Assembly: GCA_025786725.1 (NCBI GenBank)
Contig: JAHLTZ010000058.1
Location: 1-64,000 of the forward strand
Length of the DNA stretch: 64,000 nt
Reading direction: 5' to 3'
Origin: Syncephalis fuscata
Taxonomy: Eukaryota > Zoopagomycota > Zoopagomycetes > Zoopagales > Piptocephalidaceae
Shown here: one piece after another, positions 23,607-33,378 of the stretch
Layout: each line of letters begins with the position of its first letter
How positions within the stretch are numbered: the first letter of the stretch is position 1
Translations under genes and position numbers: made by a program
The notes under the pieces: generated by a model
The model's input: the letters and a program-made list of their open reading frames with translations, nothing else
What the model was told of the DNA's origin: nothing
Databases searched by the model: none

Positions 23607-24542
23607 ATGCAAAGTCGGCGTGATTCTCGACAACTTTTAGCTTTTGGAATCTATATACCATCTCAACAATTCTTTATTCTGCATGTCCAAAATGTTACTC
23701 TAGTCTAAAAGCCGCCAAACAAATAGCGTCTTTGAATAATCGCGGCGAAGAGGCGTATATTTGTTGTAAATGCAAGTGCACTATCAGTGCATCGTCAATA
23801 GAATATCGAGGTCTGCTTCGGGTTATAGTAAGCATTGAACAGCAGTTATATCTAGGTAAATAGGCAAATGTGCTACTATTTATAAATAGCAAGTGATTAA
23901 CAGTATGATATACTACTTAGTGGCCGTATTTAATCACTGGTCAGAAGAGTTAATTGACATGGAAACATCATTATTGGCTAAAACATTAACAGATCCTGCA
24001 TCAAAAGCCAAAATACCATTAAATATATCATCGATGCAGCTCAACAACTGCGCCATCGTTTACAACAAGCAATTGTTGGCAAATGGCTTATATTTAGTGC
24101 TAATATACCACGTCAATTTGTTCCAACAAATGAACTGACTGCTGATAACTGCACTTTTCTTCGTTTATCCTTGCATAGTATACCTACTAGCGGCTATCCT
24201 TTTCGTCCTTTGAATCAATTACCAATGGTAAAACTACCGTCATTCAAGTGGGTTGCCGCGTCAACCAAACAGCTATCAAAGAAATCAGCAAAACAGAAGA
24301 ATTTGACACTAAATAAGCCACCATTGCCGTTTTGTATAGCACTTTCTGCAGATCATTTACAACGACAAAACACCAAACGATACACGAGTGTCAATGCGTC
24401 TATTTTATCCTATATGACTGCACTACCTACACGGCCTTATGCAAAACAAGAGACAACCGCAGAAGATATCGCCCAAGTGACTGAAATGGTAGATTATCTA
24501 AGTCTTTTAAATCCTGACGATACATTTTGGAAAGAGTATTAG
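23607..24542 (+). CDS. Zinc-ribbon OB-fold protein (RPA C-domain / DDIAS-like)
   Basis: Likely a single-stranded-DNA-binding or repair protein. Two exons, 23607-23855 and 23921-24542, with a 65-nt intron. After RRDSRQLLAFGIYIPSQQ comes YSACPKC...AYICCKCKC, a four-Cys zinc ribbon inside an OB fold, then YRGLLRVIVSIEQQ and VAVFNHWSEELI. This order is that of the C-terminal DNA-binding domain of RPA1 and of DDIAS/Noxin; it is too short for RPA1. Two frame breaks occur (about 23672 in a TTT run, about 24005 in an AAAA run). One added base at each makes the total divisible by three (about 290 aa). The C-terminal half is not recognised. Confidence 0.55.
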
Positions 24543-24769
24543 CTTACAAATTGCAAAATCATTTATTTGTAATCTGTTTTATTATATGGCAATGTAAATA
24601 ATGTAAAAGATTAAAATGTTTTATCAATAAATTAAATCCAATGATATTTGCTTGTACATAATAGACATCGACACTAATGACATTAATAATAATAATCAAT
24701 TAAATCATCGTAATTAAATGATTGTGTATTTAAAGGATAAACAAGATAGTAGTAATACAAAAGGCCAGA

Positions 24770-27700
24770 TTACAATTCAGCGGCCTGTAATTGTTCCATT
24801 TTACTCAGTTCCTGAGGTGATAGCTTTAATAGCATGCCCAGAACAGGTATCAATTGTTGCTATATAACATTGTTAGTATAGTCTATTATTCAATGTATTC
24901 AACTTACTCTTTGTCCACGAAACTCAACGAACTTTAACACAACATGTCTTAAATATTCAAGATTGACCGCTTCACCTAAATGTTGATCCATAGAGCCACG
25001 TGGTTCTGATGGTGAACGTACTTTCATCGGACTGGTGGGTAGACTAGGTACAGGTGATGGTGTTCCTCGTTGGCCGAGTAATGATGGTTCTGTTGGATGT
25101 TGCTGCTCAATACGTCGTTGCATTCGACGTATTTCATCCTTTAATGTCTATCAATAAGTGTAAATAATGATTAATTTTACAAATACCATTATTATTATGG
25201 TTTATTACTTACTTTGTTAAGCGTTCGTAAGTGACTTTCACGTAAAACACCAGCTTCCAATTGATCGTCCAATTGTGTCTTTTCCTCTTCTAAAGTAGCT
25301 ATGCGATTCCGCTCTTGGGTTAACTGTGTAGACATATCTTCTTGTTGCTGTTTGAGCTGTGCTACATGTTCAGTGATTGTCGTCAATTTGTCTAATGTCG
25401 TTGTATGTTCAGATTGTATACGCGACAGCTCTTCCTTTGAACTAGCCAAGGCAGTAGCAATTTCATCGCGTTCCTTAACTGCTGCTTGCAACTGTCGTTC
25501 CATTGTTTGGCGCAATACTTCATTTTCTGCACGAATACCATCCATTTCCTTGGCCAGTGCTACTGTACGGTCTTCACGTCGTTTTAACTCCCGTTCTAGA
25601 CGTGTCTCCGTTGATCGATAGTCTGTTTCGAGTTCGGCCAAGTTTGCTTTAATACCATCACATTCGTTCGATTTTTGACTAAATAGCTGTCGCGATGTAT
25701 TAAGCTCCTCTTCTAATACCTCTACACGCTTCAGTTGTTGTTTCTGCTGCTGTTCTGCCGTGTCAAATCTTGATTGAAGCTGCTTCAATGCTGTTTGTAA
25801 CGATTCACATTCAGCTTGCTTCATTTGTAATGCATCGGCTGATTGCGTTTCCTTTTCCTCCAGCTTCTTATAAGCTTCCATTAATTCATCAGCGCTGGCT
25901 TTTAACTTTGTAAATTCTTCCGAATCTGTCTTGGACTGTGCAGCCGCACATTCAGTTTCTTTTTCTAAGCGTTTAATAGTAGCCGATCGATCTTCAATCG
26001 TTTGAGCGTGCTCGTCTCGTTCTTGCTGTAACTTTTCAATCTGACGACGACATCCCTTAAGTGATTCGACTAGCTTGTTAATCTTATCGTCTTGCATGGT
26101 TGCTGCTTCTTTGAGATTGGTTATTTCAGTGTCACGCTCCTTTGCAAGTGTACCACCAGTCTTTATTTCTGTTTCCAGCTCTAAAATACGTTTCTGTCTC
26201 ACTTTAATATCCTTATGGGCATTATCCAGCGAGATGTTTGTATCTTCAGCTCTTTTACGCAATTTTTCATGATCTTTAGTTATTTTCTCGTAAAGCTCAC
26301 GTTGGTGCGTTGCTTCTTTCTTGGCTGTTTCCAGCTCTTGACATATGCTATCAGACTCTTTCTTCAATGTAGCAAGCTGCTCATTTGCCTGTTCCAAGTC
26401 ACTCTTTGCCTGTTCCATAGCTTCCTGTGCTTGCGCAAGTTCCACTGTTAGTTGTTCAACCTTTTCATTGTTAGAAGTAACCGCCTGCAGTTCTTCTTTA
26501 TGTTTTAAAGCACGCTCATCCAATTCCCTTGTTAATTCATCAACGCGTGTTTGTACTTCATCACGTGCTGCCGCTACATCCTTCAACTGTGCTTCTAACT
26601 CAGTAACACGAGACGTAGCATTCTCGATTGCAGCTTTTTTATCTGTTTTCTGCGACTGTTGTTCTTGTCGTAAATCGGCTATAGTTTTTTCAGATACTTC
26701 TAATTTGCGTTTAATATCATTAAGTTCACGTCGCATCTTCTTGGCTGCTGCTTTGCCGCCTCCAGTAGCTCCAGTTGCATTACTGCTGTCATTTAAGTCT
26801 TTTTCCAATGCTTCTATAGATGCTTTTAAGACAGCTATCTCGGCAAGCTTATCCTTTTCCAGCTTTTCCATCTCAGCTTGTAATCCATCTTTATCCGTTT
26901 TTGTACGATCAAGTTCATCAGTTAATTTGTCAATTTTAGTGGACAATGTTGCCGTCTCGTCAGTTTTAGTTGCTTCATCTAATGCAGTAGAAAGGGAACT
27001 ACAGCGTTCTTTTAATTCAAGTAACTCTGCTTCTTTATCGTTAAGCTCTGTCACCTTTTGTTTCAAAGGTGCTACTAGTAATGCTTGAATTTGATCTTGA
27101 ACTTGTAACGTTTGTTCCACTAATGTATCAATCAATTCTATGGTTGATAATGAATCTACATGGGAATTATCGGTATTAACTTCTTCTTTTCCTTTTTCTT
27201 CTTCTTCATCGACATTAGAACCAAGCTTTTGTATCGTTTGATATACTGTTACAAGTTGTTTTTGTACGGTATCTGTTTGTTCAATGTTATGCTGCTTCAC
27301 CACTTCAAATTGCTCAGTCAACTCTTTAAGCTGTTGTTTATACTGCTCAGTCTGCGTATTTAATTCCTCGCAGCGTGTATTAACCTGTTCCAATTTATTG
27401 ACCTGTTCTTTCCATTGTGTCGTTTCATTAGTCAATTCATCGTTGCATGTCTTTAATGAATTCATTTCATCCTCACGCTTTGAAATGGACGCACGAGCTT
27501 CAGCAAGATCCTTTTCTAATGTCGCTAGTTATTCATAATTAATTACAATTGTTATTGTTGCTATTATTATTTATATACTGCTACCTACTTTGTGTAGCAA
27601 CAGAGCTTTTAATTTCTTTACTTGAGAGCGCAATTCAGTATTCTCCTTTTCTAATCGATTTAACTTCTCTGTTGTTGCCACACTAATTTCCTTTGATTTA

Positions 27701-29054
27701 TTAGCTGATGATGCTTTAGTTTTTGGACTAGATGCTGTAGCAACTACACCGCCCAATGGAGCAATTTCGCCTAAATGTGATTGAAGATCACTGAGTGCTT
27801 TTCGAGCCGTCGGTGTATCTTCTAGTAGCTCATTTAGATCTGCACTTTGTTTTGATTGATCCTGCAAACAAGCATCAAGTTCTTTTAGTATCACTCCTAA
27901 AGAGCGTGGGCCTTGTAATGAGTCTATAGTATATAATTAGTAAGTTATAATAATCGATTATTGTTAAATAACGTATACCTTTTTCTGAATAAATAGAGGC
28001 ATGTTCCGATAGTACTGATGCATCAGGCTCAGCTGACACTGCTACAAGTTGACGTTCAAGCTTTTCACGACGTGCTTCATTAGCCGCCCGTTCTGCATCC
28101 ATTTGAGCTTGTAGTGTTTTTAACTCCATCTCCTTTCTGTACTCCATATTCATTAGATGCAATAATAATACAAATACTAGTACAACTTTTACTTACGTTG
28201 TTCTAATTCTGATAATCTTTGAATTTCATTTCGGGCCATCTACTCATGATATGTGTTAATAAATTTAATTTAATGTATAAATAAACATACATTACTACGT
28301 TCATTTAAACTACGTAAATGTTCTTCAAAAGCAGCAACATCGCCGATACCATCTAATGGTGTAACTTCGCGTAATACGTCTTCAATGGCTTTCTTTTCTC
28401 GCAGTAATAATTTATACGCTTTAGCTATATCTGTTTCATTATGGTCAGAAATAATCTTAATTGTTAATAAATAACAAATTACTTCTTACCTGGAAAGCGT
28501 GCTTCATACTTTTGTAATTTTTCCAATTTTATTCTGACATCTCGTGGCAATTCAGAAATGCTGCCTATTGTACTAGACGGCGATAAAGGATGGTCAAAAA
28601 TACTGGGCGGCTTTTCTGCAGTCAGTGGATTTATTGATGCATTACTTTCTGTAGGCGAGTTCTCCTTTTCTGCATGTTCATTGTTGCTATCAGATGTAGG
28701 ATTATTCGAGGTTGGTAGATCATATGGATGTTCTTTGATACTACTATTATCAAAAGGACTAGTTACGCTTAGTTGAGAGGCATTGTCGTCTTGAACGGCA
28801 TCAGGTTCTGTATCGATTTGATAGTGGTCACTGTCGGCAATTGCCTCTACTTCATGTAATAATTGTTCCGCAGATGTTACCGAAGGTGCACGAGAACGCT
28901 GCTGCTGCTGCTGCTGCTGTTGTTGCTGTTGTTGAACACGAGTACGAGCCCGTGCTATTCCGTTGGCCATAGCATTGTTAGCTTGTTGTAGTCGTTCACT
29001 TTCTGCCAATTGTTTAACCGTCGTGTTAAGACGCTCTTTAAAGGAATTAAACAT
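24770..29054 (-). CDS. Golgin with C-terminal GRIP domain
   Basis: Golgi tether; GRIP domains bind Arl1-GTP on trans-Golgi membranes. Eight exons: 29054-28490, 28430-28291, 28239-28197, 28136-27979, 27923-27585, 27524-25213, 25147-24908, 24859-24770; about 1295 aa. The N-terminus has a poly-Gln run, then REKKAIEDVLREVTPLDG, a conserved golgin segment. From there to residue about 1180 it is almost pure coiled coil (heptads rich in Glu, Lys, Leu, Gln). The GRIP domain spans the last intron: NLEYLRHVVLKFVEFRGQR then QQLIPVLGMLLKLSPQEL. One base appears to be missing at the end of exon 3 (about 28197); with it the junction reads LEQRKEMELK. Confidence 0.9.
28900..28938 (-). repeat. CAG/CAA trinucleotide repeat (poly-Gln) in the golgin
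   Basis: Twelve consecutive Gln codons in the disordered N-terminal part of the golgin. Confidence 0.9.
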
Positions 29055-30741
29055 GACGAAAGCACACTAGCCCACCAAACCAGTAGACTGCACAGAGTTA
29101 ATCGTCACTAAAACACGTCAACAATATCAAAAGAAACCAATAATAATAGAATAATCAAGAAGGCTTGGCAAGTAGTATAGGAGTAGTAATGATGGCGCCT
29201 GTCGTGGTAGTTAAGGAAAGATGAACACGGTAGAGTGGTGGTATTTGTAAACGGAACATTCTGTGTAATATATGTGTGATGTGTAACAAAACTCTATCCA
29301 ACGGAATTACTGGTAATGTTCTATTACAATGGCTATCAAATTAGCTTTTCATTTGTTTATTCATGGCATTTTACACCATTTCATGTCTTATTGACTAAAA
29401 CAATTCATTAGAACGAAAGGCCTTCTATGCTTTAGCTTGTCGCTAAAAGAGAAAAAGATTTATTCATTTGTTATTCATTACATTTTGAGATAGAATAAAT
29501 AAATAAATTAGTAAAGTTGCGTTCTACTGTAGTCGTATTGTTTTAGTATACAAAAAAGCTATCTACAGACTTACATCTATCTTGGATATCAAAAGCAATA
29601 AATTTTGAAGATAACCATAGTTTTTTGAAGTTACAATAACTTGGCTTTATTGATTTGCAGATTGATGTATCGCGTACTGCTGCTTTACACTCGCAGCTAA
29701 TCATATTTAACTGGAACGGCATGGCGTATACGTTGTAGCTTCTTTACATTAGCTTTGATTAAACAATTGATGGCGTTGATAACTGAGTCTAATGTTTTAC
29801 TATCAAAACTGCTATTGCACAGTAGGTAATGATTGATGACAGCAATTGATTGTTAAAAAGGCCTCTATCAAAAGCTAGTAGCACAGCGTTAAAGGCAAAC
29901 TGTTCGTTCTGATAGCGAAGTCGTAATGACAAATTAGATGCATGTATGAACCAATCAGCATATCTTTATGGCTTGAAAGTTACAACTAGTTTACGTACAA
30001 CAGTAAACACTTGTAAAGAACCACAGTCTCAATGCATTAAAATTGATGCTGAATCGATGTCATGCACTGCATGGAAAAGGAATAAACAGGCTTTATTTAT
30101 TAATTTATTAGTAAAATTATAGTTGTCTGTAAAGTGAAAAACATACAATTTATTTCTTAAATTAAGCGATTCTACTTTTTTTTACAAAAAGTATCGAGGC
30201 CTGTTTAACAATCTTATAATATTTTGTAACTAACTATGCGCTGTTTGAGCTAAATACAGATACTAGTGGTTAAGATTGTCAGCGAAGGCAACATCAAAAG
30301 TACAACGATACACCATCACTGTTTTGGCAGAAGCCAATAGGTTTTGTTTGCACCACATGCTTGAAGTTGTGTAACAATACTGTAAAGATTGTTGAGTGTA
30401 TTTCTACCACATATGTACTAGATGATTGACATCATCGTGCTATTTGTGTAAATACTGAACAGGTTAAAGCTAAGGCTGAAAAACAGCATGCTAAATTATG
30501 TCTTTATGTCAGTATGCAAGTGCTTTATTGGTTACACTGCATTTCAATGGTATAGCTCATAAAATGGATTATTTGGTTCCCCAGAATAAGCACAGACTTA
30601 AATAGCCCACAAAATACGCACAACTAACCAGTGATATCGTCATTACACTCTGTTTTTCGTCAAATACTCATTACTATCTACTTTATATTACCAAGCTCTA
30701 TTATTTATTCTTTTTGTTTGTTTTAGCAAATTAATAGCAAC
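29055..30741. other. Intergenic region upstream of the first microexon gene
   Basis: No gene seen. The stretch near 29560-29660 resembles sequence near 35810-35890 on the other side of the microexon pair. The last 150 bp resemble the upstream region of the 33.4-kb gene. Confidence 0.5.
30598..30741 (+). promoter_or_regulatory. Upstream block shared by the two microexon genes (copy 1)
   Basis: Contains TTAAATAGCCCAC about 144 bp before the ATG, then ACACAACTAAC-like sequence and CATTACACTCT. All recur in the same order upstream of the 33.4-kb gene. Probable core promoter and 5' UTR. Confidence 0.55.
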
Positions 30742-31990
30742 ATGAAGCTTTCTATGCCGTTATCTGCATTATAGTTATAATATTTGTAACAACGGCCGGC
30801 ATAGTAGATGCTAAGCCAACTCTGATCCGTCGTAGTATGTTGCAACTGCAATAGTCAGCTATACATTTGACTGAATATTATTTGTATCAACAAACTAACA
30901 TTAATAGGTTGTAAGTTTATTGTAAATTAATCAATATTATGCTGACTATATATTATTTGTCGTATTTATTCAATAACTTGTACTGGCAGTTCGTAAGCGG
31001 CAGTGTATGTTAATTAGCTATACTCTGATTATACCGTTATGTAATACATGTGCTTAATAACATAACGTTGATAGCTGGTAAGTTACATTGCGCATCAATT
31101 GGCTATATACTAAACCTATTTCATACATTGTGTGCTGCTGAATAACTTGTATCAATAGGCCGTAAGTGGCATTTTATATTAAGTAACGATATGCTAAGCA
31201 TATGGCATACAATTTATGCGTTTAATAACTTATATTAATAGTTGGTAAGTGAGATTTTATGCTAATTAATTATGCACTAAGCATATGCCATACATTGCGT
31301 ACACTTAATAAACCGTATACATAGGTCGTAAGTAAAGCTTTATATTGATTAGCCACGCACTAAATACACTTTATAAACCATACGTGTGTGTCCTGTACTA
31401 ATAGAGAGTAAGTAAATTTATATGTTGACTAGTCATTTAGTAAATATACTTTATGCATCCTATGTGTTTATTAACATATATTAATAGAGGGTAAGTAAAT
31501 ATTTATACCCGCCGATTATAAACTGAATATATCGCATGAACTGGTATATTTATTAACTGGTATTAATAGATGGTAAGTGGAATCATATAATAATTAACTA
31601 TACACTAAGTGTATATCACGCACCATATATAACCGATAATATATATTACTAGATAGTAGGTGTAGCTGTATATCAAGTATCATGGTCTAAACGTGTTTCC
31701 CATAAACTAAACATATTTAATAATCTGTATAAATAGCTGGTGAGTGGCATTATATACCAGCTAATTATGCACTGAGTATATAAAATTATCTGCGTATGTT
31801 GTATGGCTTTTATTGATAGACCGTAAGTAATATTGTATATTATTAGCCATGTACTAAATATATGCCAATTGCCGCATATGCTTAATAACTTTTATTGATA
31901 GCATGTAAGTATAGCTATATACCATTGAATTATACACTAATTATAATGCCTGTATTTTATAAATTTATAAATATACAATAATTAGTTTAA
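30742..31990 (+). pseudogene. Microexon gene, copy 1 (13 single-codon exons, frame break in exon 1)
   Basis: Paralogue of the 33.4-kb gene. First exon 30742-30834 encodes a signal peptide ending in Arg-Arg but lacks one base after codon 4 (TATGCC against TATTGCC), giving TAG at 30772-30774. Then come 14 introns of 73-82 nt. The 3-nt microexons start at 30908, 30990, 31075, 31159, 31242, 31325, 31405, 31488, 31570, 31653, 31737, 31820 and 31902. The last exon starts at 31986. All introns are phase 1; the microexon part reads SFPGLGQKDDTDPF and then TAA at 31988-31990. All AG and GT dinucleotides are kept, which is unexpected in an old pseudogene. As one-base losses affect many real genes in this window, the break may be a sequence error and the gene functional. 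Confidence 0.65.
30911..31904 (+). repeat. Tandem intron-plus-codon array, copy 1
   Basis: Twelve consecutive units of about 80-85 bp, each made of one intron and one 3-nt exon. The units share GTAAGT starts, a central CTAA-type branch-like element and ATTAATAG or ATCAATAG ends. Confidence 0.8.
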
Positions 31991-33378
31991 AACCCAATAC
32001 ATTGGCATTTTTAGTGTAACTGATTGCTAGATTCAATATGATTTAAATATGTATCTAGCAAAAAGCAAGACCATTTGACAACTATCGTTTATTCTATTTA
32101 TACACCAAGTTTCAACTAATATCCGGCTTATTCAAATTTCAATAAATAATTTCATCACACTACTAACAAGACTGTGTTCAACTGTGTTTATTCAATTTTA
32201 AAATTTTATAGCTATTCTGTATGCTAAAGTAATAAATCTTATGAACATAGTCATATTTTTAAAGCTGTAATGATACATCGTCATTTATTTGCAGTCTTGT
32301 GAAAATGTATATGGACTTTATTAGCACCAAATCTCAATTTTATATCCTTGTCCCAGCAAAATTCGCCTTGATTTCTTAACTATTTTGGTGTGTAAACTTA
32401 TAATAAACCATATGGACTATGGTAAACTAAACCATTAAGCCATTTGTGCATCAAGATTGTTACTGCTTGGTGTAAACCAATATGTGCTACTGCAGTTTAG
32501 CACTATGCAGATAATTGTTAGACAAAGAAATAAAAACGATAAACTAGTGTTATTGCCTATTAATAGAAAGTTTCATGTCTTCATGGTAAGGCAATAATAA
32601 GCATTGAAACGAATAATATGCCACTAAGGGCAACGAGGAAAGAAAGAATAGAGAAGAAAAGTTTTTTTAACCACCACGTTACCTCAATAGGGGCAAAGGC
32701 TTGAAGTTGAATTAATTGCGAGATGAAACGACTTTAAGATAAAAGAAGGTTTTAAAAAAGCCAGCAAGCTAGACTTGCCGGTTCCCTTTGATAGGAAGGC
32801 TTCCATCCCAATAATAATATACTTTTAAATAGTTAAAACCGAATTTGAATCAAGAGATAAGCATATATGTCTAGCAGAAGAATAAAATGGGTATTTTACA
32901 GATGCGCAATCTAGAATGCTAATCTGTCAACATAGGCCTGAGACTTGAAATGAAGAGAGAAGAAGAAATAAAATAAAACGCAAAAGGAACTTGGATTAAG
33001 AGATCGAGGGCTAAGATCTATTAGACCGAGGAACAAAAATAGAAGCAGCATTAGGCCTATGCCTTTCACTACACTATAATAGATGCGGTTGGTACAGCAA
33101 AGGGCTTATAAAGTCATTGGATATGAAAAGTAAACTTGTGCATGCAATAGGTGAATCTCGCCTTTTGCATAGAACATGAGTTATGTCTAGACCATAGCAG
33201 ACATGTTACAATATTGGTATCTCAGTATAACCATAGATTTAAATAGCCCACGCAGCACACACAACTAACTAGTATTATCATCATTACACTCTACTTTCTT
33301 CCAATACCCACTACTACTTACTTTATACTAACAAGCTCTATTGGTGCTTCTACTTAGTTTTTTAAAATCAATACCAAC
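31991..33378. other. Intergenic region between the two microexon genes
   Basis: No gene seen. The first 200 bp resemble the 3' flank of the second copy (shared ACATTGGCAT, then GCAAGACCATTTGA against ACAAGATCATTTGA), so the duplicated unit includes the 3' UTR. About 32590-33060 is purine-rich and different in character, without coding evidence. Confidence 0.5.
33238..33378 (+). promoter_or_regulatory. Upstream block shared by the two microexon genes (copy 2)
   Basis: TTTAAATAGCCCAC lies about 141 bp before the ATG, followed by CATTACACTCTAC and a pyrimidine-rich leader. It matches the block before copy 1. Confidence 0.55.

Noticed and set aside
26345-27088. 247-codon plus-strand frame opposite the golgin
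   Set aside because: Ser/Ala-rich antisense shadow of the coiled-coil coding exon; no independent evidence.
28137-28196. Apparent 20-nt intron in the golgin gene
   Set aside because: It would keep the frame but inserts a hydrophobic stretch (LFVLLLHLMNM) in a coiled coil. A normal 60-nt intron plus one missing base fits better and matches the other one-base losses in the window.
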